Origin: Malus domestica
Lineage: Eukaryota; Streptophyta; Magnoliopsida; Rosales; Rosaceae
Assembly: GCF_042453785.1 (NCBI RefSeq)
Contig: NC_091663.1
Coordinates: forward strand, 35,726,001-35,790,000
Length of the DNA stretch: 64,000 nt
Direction of reading: 5' to 3'
In this document: positions 43,201 to 57,246 of the stretch, piece by piece
How the letters are laid out: every line of letters begins with the position of its first letter
Position numbering within the stretch: the stretch's first letter is position 1
Position numbers and translations under genes: made by a program
The notes under the pieces: generated by a model
The model's input: only the letters and a program-made list of their open reading frames with translations
Databases searched by the model: none
What the model was told of the DNA's origin: nothing

Positions 43201-46200
43201 TTTTGTTCTAAGTTCTAACATAGAGGGAGGAAGACCTTCTGTATTCCTACTCTAAGTCCATATCTTTGATCTTGCTGAAGCAGAGTTTTGAATAGAACAT
43301 GATATGTAGCAGGATAAGTACATGCAAGACCATTTGTTGGATATAAGATCAGAACATGATAGGTTGGGCTCATTTAACATATAGAAAGTTTGGAGTGAAT
43401 CTGACTAAAGCTGCAACCTATCAGAGGCCAGTAATTTTTAAAGAACATGGGAGATGAAATTAGAGTAATCCAAGTCAACAAATTCTTGGAGTTCAGTTTC
43501 TTAGAATCTTCCCCCAGTAAATAAATGAAAAAGAGCCTGTAGTTTTCTGGTAGCACATTAAACAAGGTCAAGATCAAAAGATTTTGCAGGGTCGACCCTT
43601 CATCAGCCTACAATTTTTTTTTCTTCACTTTTTTCTTGTGAAAGAACTGAGATTGACATTGTCAGAAAGATTGTGATGATAACCCATCAGTCAACATCAC
43701 ATTGTTGACATGTTGCAGATGATGTTTATCCATGTTTATGTCCCCCCCGCCAAAAGTGACTTCGTGCAGATTGGCTTGACATTGCTGTTTCCCTTAAGCA
43801 CTAGATCTCTGTTTGGATTCTGTTTTTCTTAAGCTTTAAATGATTAGCATCTAGATATATCTTTAGTTGATCCTTGAGGCCAAGTTTCACAGACACTCTA
43901 GGATATACCTGGCATAAAATACTTTGCAACTAATAAAAAAATATCTCCTTATTTGTTCTGATGATTTGTTTGCCTTCAATTATTGCATAACTAAATTTTT
44001 TTTGCTGGATCTAGTGTAACTGGTTACTTTTCTCTGTTGGAACCTTCATAATTGTCAGTGTGTTTGCTTGCAGCTTAAGTAATTGTTTATTGTTTTCAGA
44101 TCTGGTGTAAGGCATACCAATGTTTTTTTGACTGGAGCAGTTTTCCGGACCTTTAGTATCAACTTCTTCACATATGGTTTCCCAGTATGTATTCCTATAC
44201 TCTCTTCTTCTTGACTGAACAACATCATGGTGTTTATTGAGGCTGAATTGACCCATGCATGCCATCTTTTTGAAGGTGAAGATGAGGCAGTTGTGAATTT
44301 AAGTGCTTGATTTTAATGTGTGGGGCATTGGGTATCTACTTAATTCGAACCATCATCTAGGGATCTTACTTGCCATACCAAAGTGTTCATTTAGGTTTTA
44401 TGTTTTTCCAATCCAGTGAGAACAAGTTTCTCGTTACTTGCTATTTTTTGGTTTCCAAAAATAAACTCATTGTAACAATATGGATATGCTCTTTTTTTTC
44501 TACTAAAGTTTTGGACTTGGAAACTTAAGATAAAGTATTTATTTTATTAAATTAAGATTAACTGGAAATTTAAAATGTTTAGGTAGATGAAGCGGCCAGG
44601 TAGGAAATTAAGTGGCTAACACTGGACAGAAGTAGCTCAAAAATATTAAAATACATTTACTTAATAGGAGATATTTCATAACCTCATATGAGTAGGACAA
44701 TGGAAGGTATGATGATGAACTGATGATTATACAAATACATCATTGTAGTCTTTTTCATGCACCAATTGCTATTTGGTAGTTTTGCAATAATTTCATCTCT
44801 CTTTTTTCTTATTCAAATGATTGAGTTCTTTAGCTTGAGTTGGTGAGTGACTTGTTTAGGGTTTGTATAATAAGGTTTTGCAGAGGCCATGTAAGGTAGA
44901 GTTTGGGAGGAAAACTGGGTTGTGACATTTTGTTAACTTATGAGTTTCCGGTTTTTCATTTAATTGCATCTGGCTGAAATTGTTGTTCTAAGATCTATAT
45001 TCTTTTCAGTCTATATTAATTGCCTTTGATGGTGAATTTGACAGGTTTCCTTGTTTGCTCTTTCATTTTGGAGTTTTCATTTTGCAAGTATATGTGCATT
45101 TTTGCTACTTGCATATGTTGGCTACATCATATATGCCTTCCCTTCCTTATTCCGTTTGCATCGACTGAATGGGCTGCTGCTTGTCTTCATTCTCTTGTGG
45201 GCTGCTAGCACGTATATTTTCAATGTAGCATTTGCATTCTTGAATCGGAAAATCGGGAAGGTAGTACTCCCTCTCTGGTGATGTTTCATGTCTGAATTTA
45301 ACAGAAAATGACTGGAAGTTAACTATTTTGATTACATGGTCAGAACATGGACATATGGGAGATGATTGGGTTGTGGCATTATCCCATACCTGGATTCTTT
45401 CTGCTTGCACAATTTTGTCTTGGAATACTGGTTGCCTTGGGTAATCTTGTGAACAACTCGGTTTTCCTTTGCTTGTCTGATGAGGATGGACAACCTTCAA
45501 ATGACAACAGTACTGTAGAAGGTATTGAGATACAATATGAAACCAATTGATTGAATAACTAGTAGCTCTTGTTGTTTCTTCTATGTGGTAGTGGGGGGTT
45601 GCTAGATGGCTCTGCTTAGGTTAAGTTATATGTTTGTCTAGTCTTTTTGTCCACACTTGTGCAGATTTTGTTCCAGTGATTTTACTTAAGTTACGCATAT
45701 ACTTAGGTCGTTTCTAATTATATCCTGTTATATCCTTTATCATAGGCGAGGGAGAGACCAAAGTATTGATAGTGGCCACAATTGCTTGGGGACTGCGCAA
45801 AAGTTCCCGAGCTATCATGCTGGCACTGATATTTCTAATTGCCATGAAACCTGGTTTCATCCATGCTGTATATGGTATGTATCAAATCAGTATCTAATTT
45901 ACTTGGTTATTAGTTCTTGAAATTTACTGTTAGCAACTTAGCATGATGCCTTTTGTTCAGTCTTATTTCTTTATCTAGTAATGATGAAATTAATGCTTAA
46001 ATTACAACATACTACAGTTTTCTAATTAGTTTTATGTTTTGACTTGTGATTCAGTGATATTCTTTTTGATATATCTTTTGAGCCACAACATTAACAGAAA
46101 GATGCGCCAGTCTTTGATTCTCCTATGTGAGGTTCACTTTGCACTATTGTATATCATTCAGATTAATCCGATCTCTGATACTTTGGAGAAAAAAGGCACT

Positions 46201-49200
46201 TTGAGTGCAGAAATCTTATCACAATTAGGTATGTAACTGTTTTCTCATATGAGACTTTTATTATGCTTTATGTCAGAAACTGCTGCCAAAAGAAAAATTA
46301 AATGTCTAGTGATATTATCTTTTCTGGAAATGATGCAGGTCTTCTTCAACATGAAAGCTCGTGGGACTTTTTGCAAATAGCTTTGCTTGCTTGCTTCTGT
46401 GCAATTCATAACCATGGTTTTGAAATGCTATTTTCGTTCTCAGCAATTGTGCAGCATACACCTAGCCGTCCATTTGGTTTCAGCATTTTGAAAGCTGGTC
46501 TGAATAAATCAGTTTTGCTGTCAGTGTATGCCTCCTCAGCCATTCAGTACAGCCATGATAATCCTTCTTATGGTAACATTTCATCCTTGATATATTTATT
46601 TATTATTTTCATGAATGTGGCCAATCTGGTCTCTTGACAATTGCAGAGTAAATTTGAAATTTGGTCTGAACCTTCTCATTTACTCTCAAGTGATAATCTA
46701 GTGAATGCTTAGTCAGAGTGATGTAGATGGTGTTAAATGAATTACCATAAGAAAGAAAATGTGAAATGAATGATTCATTAGTTTGAGTTGGGTCTTAGAT
46801 TAGATTGCAGTTGAAGTTGGGTTTTTAGAAATCAGTCCCTGATTTCTCTTATGCGTACTTAATCCATGCGATTGTGCACACGAAGAAAAAAAACGTTTAC
46901 TCAAATTGCAGGGTCCACTAGAAATAGAGTTATTTGATAACATAGTTTGGGATGCTAGTGCTACAAATGCGTGTATGGTGAAGTATGTAATGAATATTTG
47001 ATGAAATGGAACAGATCCAATAAAACTTCTCAAAACCATACATTGTTGGTTTCCTTCTCAAAAGTCTATGTATTTGGTTTTATAAATCAACCTTGTATTT
47101 TAGGACCATCTAAAGCAGACATTTTTCTACTACTTCTAGTGTTCTCTTTAATTACTGTTGACATTGATATTTTCTGATTTGTTTTCTCTTTCCAGAGAGA
47201 AGAATTGCATTATTCCTCGGTGCAATTGGGCAGAAGTTTTTATCTGTGTACCGATCATGTGGAACCTACATTGCCTTTCTGACAATTCTCCTTACTGTAT
47301 ACTTGGTGAGACCCAACTATATATCATTTGGGTACATATTCCTTCTCCTTGTTTGGATCATTGGAAGACAACTTGTCGAGAGAACAAAAAAGCGCCTTTG
47401 GTTCCCATTGAAAGCATATGCAATTGTGGTGTTTATCTTTATCTATAGCTTGAGCAGTTTCCCGAGCATTGAGCTGTGGTTGTCCAAGTTCATAGACCTT
47501 TACTTTTATCTAGGTTATGACTCAGAAGCTTCATCTTTGCAAAATGTTTGGGAATCCCTAGCAGTCTTGATTGTGATGCAACTTTATAGCTATGAGAGAA
47601 GGCAGAGCAGGTATAACAGGTCAGATGATGCCCATGTGTTGGAATTTGGAGTGCTTGGGTTTGTAAAGCGGTTTGTCATTTGGCACAGCAACAAGATCTT
47701 GTTTATTGCATTATTCTATGCATCTTTATCTCCAATAAGTGCCTTTGGCTTCTTTTATCTCCTTGGCCTCGTCATCTGTTCATCTTTACCTAAAGCTTCA
47801 CATTTCCCATCTAAATCATTCTTGGTTTACACAGGATTTCTAGTAACAACTGAGTACCTTTTTCAGATGTGGGGTAGACAGGCTGCAATGTTTCCTGGAC
47901 AAAAGCACTCTTATATTTCCCTTTTTTTGGGTTTCCGTGTATTTAAACCGGGATTTTGGGGTCTAGAATCTGGCTTGAGAGGAAAAGTTCTGGTGATTGC
48001 TGCATGCACTCTTCAATATAATGTTTTTCGCTGGCTGGAAAAGATGCCAAGTACTATCCTAAACAAAGGAAAGTGGGAAGAGCCTTGTCCATTGTTTGTC
48101 TCAGCAGAAGATGCCGATGCCAATATTAATGGCTCCATCCCAAGTGAGGATAACAAGCAATCAACAGATTCCGAAGCGATTTCAGTGAAACGAGAAGGGG
48201 CTAGGAGCCAATCATGGCCCTTTTTTATCCCTAGTTCATCGCAGTTGCCTAACCATGTGTCCCCTAAAGCAGGAGATTCTGAGGGTAGTAGCAGTAACAA
48301 ATATTCATTTGGGTACATTTGGGGCAGCACCAAGGAGAGTCATAAGTGGAACAAGAAGCGGATTCTTGCCTTGAGAAAGGAGAGATTTGACATACAGAAG
48401 CTTATCGCAAAAATCTATTTGAAATTCTGGATGGAGAATATGTTTAACCTCTTTGGTCTTGAGATAAACATGATTGCATTGCTTCTGGCAAGCTTTGCTT
48501 TATTGAATGCCATTTCTATGGTATACATTGCGTTACTTGCTACATGTATTATTTTGAATCGGCATATTATACGTAAACTATGGCCCATATTAGTTTTCCT
48601 GTTTGCATCCATTCTCATCCTCGAGTACTTTGCCATCTGGAGGAGTCTGTGGTCTCTAAGTCAGCCTGATGAGACTAATGCACATTGCCATGATTGCTGG
48701 AAAAGCTCAGCCATGTATTTCAGTTACTGCAAGTACTGCTGGTTAGGTAATATTCTCTTAGCCATCCGAGGCATACACACACAGGCGTGCACACTACACA
48801 CAAATATACACATGCATGAGCACACAGAAACACTATTTTTATTTTCTTTTCTGAACACTATCCTTTCAAAGGGATATATGCTTTCTGAGATACTAAATTT
48901 ATTTAGTTTCTTTGCTGAATTGGAGAGTGTTGCAGAAAATTGATATGGATTATTACTCCATTGGTGTTCAAGTTTCAAGACAATTTTTTTTTTGTCTGAC
49001 CTTATATCTTGTTTCCTTTTATATTTCAGTTGTTATGTAGATCAATTCATTCCCTTTAAATTATTAACAATATACCACTTATGCTAGGACTTATTGTTGA
49101 TGATCCGCGAATGCTTATCAGCTACTTTGCTGTCTTCATGCTTGCTTGTTTTAAACTTCGTGCTGATAATTTGTCCGGATTCTCGGTGTCATCAACTTAC

Positions 49201-52200
49201 CGTCAAGTGATATCTCAACGTAATAATTTATTTGTGTGGAGAGACCTCTCTTTCGAAACCAAAAGCATGTGGACCTTCTTTGACTACCTGAGGCTTTACT
49301 GCTACTGCCATCTATTGGATCTTGTGCTAGCATTGGTGTTGATTACTGGAACTATTGAGTATGACATTCTGCACCTTGGTTATCTTGCTTTTGCGCTGGT
49401 TTTCTTTCGGGGGAGACTTGAAATACTAAAGAAGAGGAACAAGATATTTAAGTTCTTGCGCATATACAACTTTGCTCTTATCGTTCTTTCTCTTGCATAC
49501 CAATCTCCTTTCGTGGGGGAGTTCTGTGCTGGAAAGTGTGAGACCGTAGATTACGTATTTGAGATGATTGGATTTTATAAGTATGATTATGGGTTTCGGA
49601 TTACTGCAAGATCAGCTCTCGTTGAAATTATCATTTTTATGCTGGTATCACTTCAGTCCTATATGTTCTCCTCCCCAGAGTTTGATTATGTTTCTCGATA
49701 TCTTGAAGCCGAGCAAATTGGTGCAATTGTGCGTGAGCAAGAAAAGAAAGCTGCATGGAAAACTGCACAGTTAAAACATATTCGTGAATCTGAGGAGAAG
49801 AAACACCAGCGTAACCTGCAAGTGGAGAAAATGAAGTCAGAGATGCTCAACCTGCAAATCCAGCTCCACAGCATGAATTCAGTTACTAATTGCGGTGACT
49901 CTCCTGCAGTCAGTGAAGGCCTAAGAAGGAGGAGTACTTCTCTTAACTCGAACAACGATCGGGGGACCTCTGACAAAGAAGGATTACAACTGAAAAAGGA
50001 ACAGATACTTAGAGAGGATTCATTATATCCCTTTGAATTGCATGAATCTCCTGCACCAGTGAATGTGGAAACCCCAATAGTGATGGAGTCTGCGAGAGAT
50101 TCAATAGAATCTCTTAACTGTGAGATCACTGAAGTTGACGATGATGTTGCTGATGGCATATTTTTCACTTCTTCAGAAAAGAAGGACAAAGTTAAAGGGA
50201 AAGCAAAGGAAAGCCCACTAATATCTGCAGTTCATCTGCTAGGTGATGGTGTTTCCCAGGTACAGTCGATTGGAAATCAGGCAGTTAACAACCTTGTAAG
50301 CTTTTTGAACATTGATCATGAGTTTGACGTCAGCGAGCACTCTTCTGTTGAGGATGGGGTATATGATGAAATGGAGAGCCAGAAAGTTAAGGTGTCCTTT
50401 AACCGTTCATCTTCCGTTCGGTCCGACATGAGTTCTGATGCAACAAGTCTGCAGTTAGGAAGGATCCTCCGTCACATATGGTCCCAAATGCGATCTAACA
50501 ATGATATTGTGTGTTATTGTTGTTTTATCCTTGTCTTTTTATGGAACTTCAGTTTGCTTTCTATGGTGTATCTGGCAGCTTTATTCTTGTACGCACTATG
50601 TGTAAATTCTGGTCCAAGTTACATCTTCTGGGTTGTTATGCTGATTTACACTGAAGTCTATATTTTGCTTCAGTATCTGTACCAGATTATCATCCAGCAC
50701 TGGGCTTTCAGTGTTGCTTCAGACTTGCTTCGCGAGTGGGGATTTCCTGAACATAAAATCACATCTTCTTTTGTGGTCAGTTCATTACCTCTCTTTCTTG
50801 TCTACTTATTTACCCTCTTACAGAGCTCTATAACCGCAAAAGATGGTGAGTGGATGTCGTCTACAGACTTCGACTTCTATAGGAGGAGTGCTTTCCATGG
50901 GAAAGAGATTCCTGTCAGTTATAGCTGGAATCAGAAAATAAAGAAGTTGCTGCAAATAATGGAAAATGCAATAAAATCAATAATCAGAAGCTTCTTTAGG
51001 TACTGGAATTCACTGACACAGGGAGCAGATTCCCCTCCTTACTTTATTCAGGTGTCTATGGATGTGCGCTCATGGCCAGAGGACGGGATTCAGCCAGAAA
51101 AGATTGAGTCTGGAGTAAATCAATTGCTTAAAATCATTCATGATGAAAGATGCAAGGAGAAAACCCCTAATCTATGCCCTTTTGCTAGCAGGGTGCAGGT
51201 CCAAAGCATTGAAAGGAGTCAAGAACATGCAAATGTAGCCTTGGTTGTTTTTGAGGTGGTATATGCCTCCCCCGTGACAGAGTGTGGCAATTCAATAGAA
51301 TGGTACAAGTCGCTTACTCCAGCAGCTGATGTGGCGAAGGAAATTCTTAAAGCACAAGATGCTGGGTTTGTTGAAGAAATAGGATTTCCATACCCTATAC
51401 TCTCTGTTATTGGAGGAGGCAAGAGGGACATTGATCTGTATGCATATGTATTTGGTGCCGATCTGACTGTTTTCTTTTTAGTCGCCATGTTCTACCAATC
51501 CGTCATAAAAAATAAAAGTGAGTTTCTTGATGTGTATCAGCTTGAAGATCAGTTTCCGAAAGAGTTTGTATTCATCTTAATGGTTAGTTATTTTTTCATC
51601 ATCTTCTGTCATGCTTAGTGAAAAATCAAGTACTTTAAGATCTATTGCAAAAAGCATGGAGTTACAAGTTTGAAGTTAAATAACTCACCCTTTGTTCTTG
51701 GTTTATACCGAAGCTATGGTGGAGGAATTCATTGCACTGTTTCTTTTTCGGTCCACGAATTTATATAATTTATTATGGTTAATAAGACTGAAATGTATAA
51801 TGTTATCTAAATTGCTAAAAGGTTAAGTGATTTTTTGTGCAGATTATCTTTTTCTTGATTGTGCTTGACCGCATAATCTATCTCTGTTCATTTGCCACCG
51901 GAAAAGTGATTTTCTATCTTTTCAACCTCATCCTCTTCACATATTCAGTAACAGAGTATGCTTGGAACATGGAGCCTTTCCACCAACATGCTGGAGGATT
52001 AGCACTCCGTGCTATATTTCTTGCAAAAGCAGTTTCTTTAGCACTGCAGGCTATACAACTCCGACATGGAATTCCTCATAAAAGCACTTTGTACCGGCAG
52101 TTTTTGACTAGTGAGATTTCAAGAATTAATTATTTGGGATATCGACTATATCGCGCTCTGCCTTTCCTTTATGAACTGAGATGTGCACTTGACTGGTCAT

Positions 52201-54309
52201 GCACAACCACATCTTTGACCATGTATGATTGGCTGAAAGTAAGTTTCTTAATCTATCTGTAGCATTCCGTCATACTTAATCTTGCATAAAAGATAAAACT
52301 TCAACTTTCAAAACTATGCACTGAATCATCACTGGAGTGCCATCAGTTATCGTTACTGTCTTCGTTTATTGATATTGCTATCATTGTTGAAATATGAATA
52401 ATTTATACAGAAACCTAAAAGAGTGGGATCACATTGTGTGTTGAAATTAATGGGATGGTTAGATTCGAAAGAACCACCACAGCTAGTCTATCTTATTCTC
52501 CCTGCAATACCTTCGTCAGAACATCATTTGATTGCTTATAGTGTAAATATATGTATATTTTCTGAATACATGAACATTTGCTTGTTGTTTCTGTAACTGA
52601 CTGGCTTTCTATTTAGCTGGAGGACATACATGCAAGCTTGTACCTTGTCAAATGTGATGCAGTCTTGAATAGAGCAACGCACAAACAAGGAGATAAGCAA
52701 ACGAAAATGACCAAATGTTGCAACGGGATATGTCTGTTTTTCATATTGATTTGTGTTATTTGGGCTCCAATGCTGGTAAGTAATGTTCACCCACGGATAC
52801 TGATTACCAATTTGTATCATGAGTTCATAAAGTAATTGGTTTTGCTCAGTCTTAGGCGATCTGGCACACACAAACAAGTAGACATGCTGACCTGTGCTTT
52901 AATATTAAGTTTACTTTTCGAGTAGAAGAAACAGTTGGTTGCTTTTCTGAATCATGCATCAAAAACTCCTTTGCTCCTTACAGATGTACAGCAGTGGTAA
53001 CCCGACGAACATTGAAAATCCCATCAAAGATGCCAGTGTTCAGGTTGACATAAAGACAGCGAGTGGAAGATTGACCCTATATCAAACCACCCTTTGTGAA
53101 AAGTTCCAATGGGACAAACTCGACTCTGATGTTAATCTCGATCCTGAAGGTTATCTGGATACCTATAATAAGAAAGACGTCCAGTTGATATGTTGCGAAT
53201 CTGATGCTAGTACTTTGTGGCTTATCCCCGATGTAGTTCAAACCAGATTCATTCGGTCCCTTGATTGGGACCCCAACATGGCTATATCTTTTACTTGGGT
53301 ACTTTCCAGGGACAGACCCAAGGGCAAGGAAACTGTGAAATATGAAAGAAGTTTGGAGTCTCAGGATCTTCCAAAACAGTCAGATGTCCAAAAGGTTCTC
53401 AATGGCTCCCAAAACAGCTTTAGGATATACAACATTTATCCAAGATACTTCCGTGTCACTGGTTCTGGTGATGTCAGACTGTTGGAATTAGAGGTACCCT
53501 TTCTCGCGCATGTATGTTTTACTAACTCGAGTACCATATCTGCATGTCAGTTCTTTCAGTTGTGTTTCTGCAGTAATTTGTATAGCAGTTATTTGTTAAA
53601 ACTACTGAATACGATTTACAGGATAAGTTCGTTAGCGCAGACCTTGTTCTGAATCGCTCAAATTATGAGTGGTGGTCCTTCCACGACATCAATTCATCAG
53701 ATGTCAATGGATGTGGAGGTTTGACAGGACCGATGGCCATCATCGTATCTGAGGAAACACCGCCACGTAAGTTTACCAAAAGCATCACGTGTCATTTCAT
53801 ATCTTCGTTTTCTCTTGGCTAAAATTGCTTTTGTTCTTCATTTTCGGGTGATATTCAGAGGGTATTCTCGGTGACACCCTGAGCAAGTTCAGCATTTGGG
53901 GTCTATACATAACATTTGTTCTTGCTGTTGGCCGCTTTATCAGACTTCAATGCTCTGACTTACGAATGAGAATCCCCTATGAGAACCTTCCTTCCTGTGA
54001 TAGGTAAAGCCAACTTAATAAAAATTTAGAAGCGTTTTTATTAGAAGCACGTTGAAATCATTAATAACCCGGAATCACTTAGAAGTGCTTTTAGCCATTC
54101 TAGAAGCACTTCCGAACAGGCCCTTGCTCGGTTGGTCTGACATGGGTTTTGTATGATATCTTTTTATGTACAGGTTGATAGCCATCTGTGAAGATATATA
54201 TGCTGCAAGAGCAGAGGGTGAGCTTGGAGTTGAAGAGGTCTTATACTGGACGCTGGTGAAGATTTACAGGTCACCACACATGCTGCTCGAATACACGAAA
54301 CCGGATTAG
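40257..54309 (+). CDS. PIEZO1: PIEZO mechanosensitive ion channel
   Basis: Complete gene, 21 exons, 7464 nt, 2487 aa (the Arabidopsis protein is of very similar length). Exons: 40257-40305, 40408-40488, 41340-41499, 41590-41750, 42097-42253, 42446-42632, 42989-43104, 44100-44184, 45045-45260, 45344-45521, 45746-45874, 46055-46228, 46339-46572, 47196-48746, 49088-51582, 51843-52238, 52617-52775, 52984-53493, 53622-53766, 53859-54003, 54174-54309. PIEZOs are trimeric mechanically gated cation channels; plant members act at the root cap and vacuole. Exons 1-15 encode the many-helix blade, with a charged coiled-coil loop around 49690-49880. The Piezo signature PF-x2-E-x6-W is PFLYELRCALDW at residues 2098-2109. 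Exon 18 encodes the extracellular cap, and exons 20-21 the last helix and C-terminal tail ending LLEYTKPD. No stop or frameshift. Confidence 0.96.
42301..42361 (+). repeat. Compound (CT)n-(AC)n microsatellite in PIEZO intron 5
   Basis: A CT run (42301-42332, one interruption) is followed by TCAAT and an AC run to 42361. Likely length-polymorphic. Confidence 0.85.
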
Positions 54310-55824
54310 TTCTCCTCCATCTAGGTTTAAATTGCTCACATTAGGTTTCACTAACACCCGTTATAGAAGGAATGCAGAACAAATTCTTTTTCCGGCCATC
54401 GAAAACGCCGGCATTCGTGCTGTTTCTTCTTCATTTTTTAACATAGGTTTAGGATGGATATTTGAAAAGGATATTGATTTGTCATGTATGTATAGTTCAA
54501 TACAAGTTCAAGTAAAAAAACCAGTGTGTGTGTTTCAAGAACAAGATTTTACAGTAAATTTACATCTCCTCGTTTGCACGTATACATTAAAGTTCTTCAA
54601 AATGTGAAAATTTAAAATGAAATTTTTGGAATATTATATGACCGTTTGTCGGTATTTAAATGATATCTTAGAAATATCAATGAAATTTGTTAATTTTAAC
54701 CGAAATTTCTCCGCTATAGGGTAAACTTCACCTCACTTGCAAAATCTTTTTCTGATTTTCCAATATTTCCGGTATCGAATAAATTTCAAATACTAATCGA
54801 TGCAGATTGCTGAGCAACAAGTACACATGTGATACTTGTGGAAGATTACTTGGCCCTAGAAGAACAACAAGAACGATTAAGAAATTAAACGAAGAGTAAC
54901 AGTATTTTGGTCATCTTAATTAACTAATATTTTAAATTATCGAAAACAAAACATAACAAAACATCTGTTTTTTATTTATTCCATTTCAGTGCACCACTTG
55001 CCTTCCTCGTCCACCTTCGGGGCTCTCATTGCCTTTGTATTATTGCTACCTGCATCGTAGAAGGCAATATTAGTTGTGGCTAGACATCACATCGAATTTG
55101 AACGTTCCTAATTAGTTATTTTTCATGTTGCGCCTTATAGATTATTTTTGCAAAATATTAGCCAAATCAGAAATATTTAAGACATCTAATTGAGTTCAAA
55201 GAAATTGACAAACACTGTGTTCTAAAAAAAATAACATCGAACTTTCATCTTGACAATTAAGTAGGCAATTGTTTGAAATTTAAGTGAATTTTTGCTAGGG
55301 TTTCTATGAATCGAGATTTACAAAATTGATAGTTTGGATTGTTGAAGATGAAAGTTTAGTCCAACCAACAATTAGTCCCTTTTTTTTGTTGAAAAAAGAA
55401 AAGAAAAGAAAATCTCTTTCCTTAAAGGGGATGTAAGTGAAATGTTTTAGGTTTGAATCTTATGGATGACAAATTTGATACTAAATTAGGTTGCCCATTG
55501 TATGGCTTAGCCGAACTAGATTCGAATCTCGTGGATGGCGAATTCGATACTAAATTAGATTGTCCATTGTATGGCTTTGTCGAACTTCCCTTCCTCTTAG
55601 TGTAAAAATATCGATTATGTGGCTTTGCCAAACTCTCCCTTCCCTTAATGTAAAAATATCGGTATACTCATAAAAAAATTACCTGAACCGAGAATAACGA
55701 GTACGATCAAGAGGCTGATGAGTGACAATGCTTTGGCAGCCATCTTAAACTTGCATATGAAAATTTTAAGAAAAACGCACGTACAATTAGCTATTTACTT
55801 GTCATTGTCATTCTTATAACTTTG

Positions 55825-56018
55825 GGAGGCAGATTCTCTACCCTTCCACTTCTCGTGCTCTTCTGTTTTGTGTGGTTACGGTTAAGCCACGTCAATATTT
55901 TATATATATTTTTTATAGAGATAATAAGACAAAAAGGAATAGTAATATAAAATTTTGACGTGGCTTAACCGTGACCACACAAACAGGAGGGAAGTGGGAG
56001 GGCAGAGAATCTGCCTCC
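55825..56018. mobile_element. Mutator-like MITE
   Basis: 194-bp foldback with arms of about 80 bp: GGAGGCAGATTCTCTACCC at the left and its near-complement GGCAGAGAATCTGCCTCC at the right, continuing through GGTTAAGCCACGTCA / TGACGTGGCTTAACC. It is flanked by a perfect 9-bp duplication ATAACTTTG (55816-55824 and 56019-56027), the Mutator-superfamily size. No coding capacity. Confidence 0.88.
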
Positions 56019-56432
56019 ATAACTTTGTATTTATAGGATTGGAGGATGGGGTATTGTTAGAATATATTTAATTACTTCAGAGTCATTTCCGTATTGCATA
56101 TTATAAGAATATAATTTCCAATTGTAACAAGTACGTAATTTTAGATAGACAAGAATGATTGTGCACAATATTGCTTAATCCTAAGTTTTTCATAGTTCAT
56201 AAGGAAATATTAAGCAAAGATACAATATTTGCTTCAAATTAAGTTAAAAATAAACGTTGATTGGCTAATTCTTGACAAATCAAGTATAAAACATTATACA
56301 CATAATAATTTGTATAAAAAGAAAAAAATCTATATAAATGTCAAATTGTGATTTGTTTAGAAGATTCGTGAATCAAATTGTTAAGAGAAATGGGCCAAAT
56401 ATATTTTTTACATTAGGATTTATCCTTCCTTT

Positions 56433-56740
56433 TATTAGAAGCACGTTGAAATCTTCGATAGCCCAGGATCACATTTAGAAGCGCTTTTAGCCATTCAAGA
56501 AGCACTTCCGAACAGGCCCCTACATGCTCGGTTGGTCTTTCCATAAGTTTTGTATGATATTTTTGGTGTGTAGGTTGATATCCATTTGTGAAGATATATA
56601 TGCTGCAAGAGCAGAGGGTGAGCTTGGAGTTGAAGAGGTCATATACTGAACACCGGTGAAGATTTACAGGTCAACACACATGCTGCTCGAATACACGAAA
56701 CCGGCCACGGAAAACGCCGGCAGTCATGCCTGTTCTTCAT
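56433..56740 (+). pseudogene. Duplicated and decayed PIEZO last exon
   Basis: The block matches 54027-54400: TTTTATTAGAAGCACGTTG, the intron-end region, the splice acceptor, and most of exon 21 (RAEGELGVEEV is intact). The Trp in the VLYWTLVK part has become a stop (ATATACTGAACACC). The tail ACACGAAACCGG is kept, but the normal stop is replaced by GCCACGG. Only the terminal exon is present, so this is a local duplication rather than a second gene. Confidence 0.85.
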
Positions 56741-57180
56741 TTTCAGCATCGCCTAATCGCAGATGGCTTAGTGGTTACATGTACTCAATGCATTATTTCA
56801 AAAGTGATTTTGATTTGGCATGTACAAGAGTCACATCCCGACCCGGGGTCCATCACATCCCGGACTCAACTCTGTCTGTTTTGGACCCCGACCACGCCCT
56901 CACGGTTTTGTTTCTAAACGTGAACTCACACGAGAACTTTTCAATGAGTCACCCATCATAGGATTGTTCTCACACAAACTCGCTTAACTTCGGAATTCCG
57001 ATGAAACCCGAAGCCAGTGAGCTTCCAAAAGACCTCGTGCTAAGTAGAGATAAGAATATACATATAAAGCTTACAAGATTCTCACCCCTGGACGATGTGA
57101 GATCTTACAATCCAACCCCCTTAAGAGCCCGACGTCCTCGTCAGCACACTTCCGGCCAGGGATTGGCTCTGATACCAAAC

Positions 57181-57246
57181 TGACACATCCCGACCCAAAT
57201 CGAGGCGTGACAGCTAGCATGTCTCGATTTGGATCGGGGTGTGTCA
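57181..57246. repeat. Small foldback repeat
   Basis: TGACACATCCCGACCCAAAT at the left pairs with ATTTGGATCGGGGTGTGTCA at the right around CAGCTAGCATG. Related to 23428-23517. Confidence 0.6.

Noticed and set aside
56656-57183. Open frames of 101 and 60 codons downstream of the PIEZO duplicate
   Set aside because: They run through dispersed repeat DNA with CACATCCCGACCC words also seen elsewhere; no coding signature.
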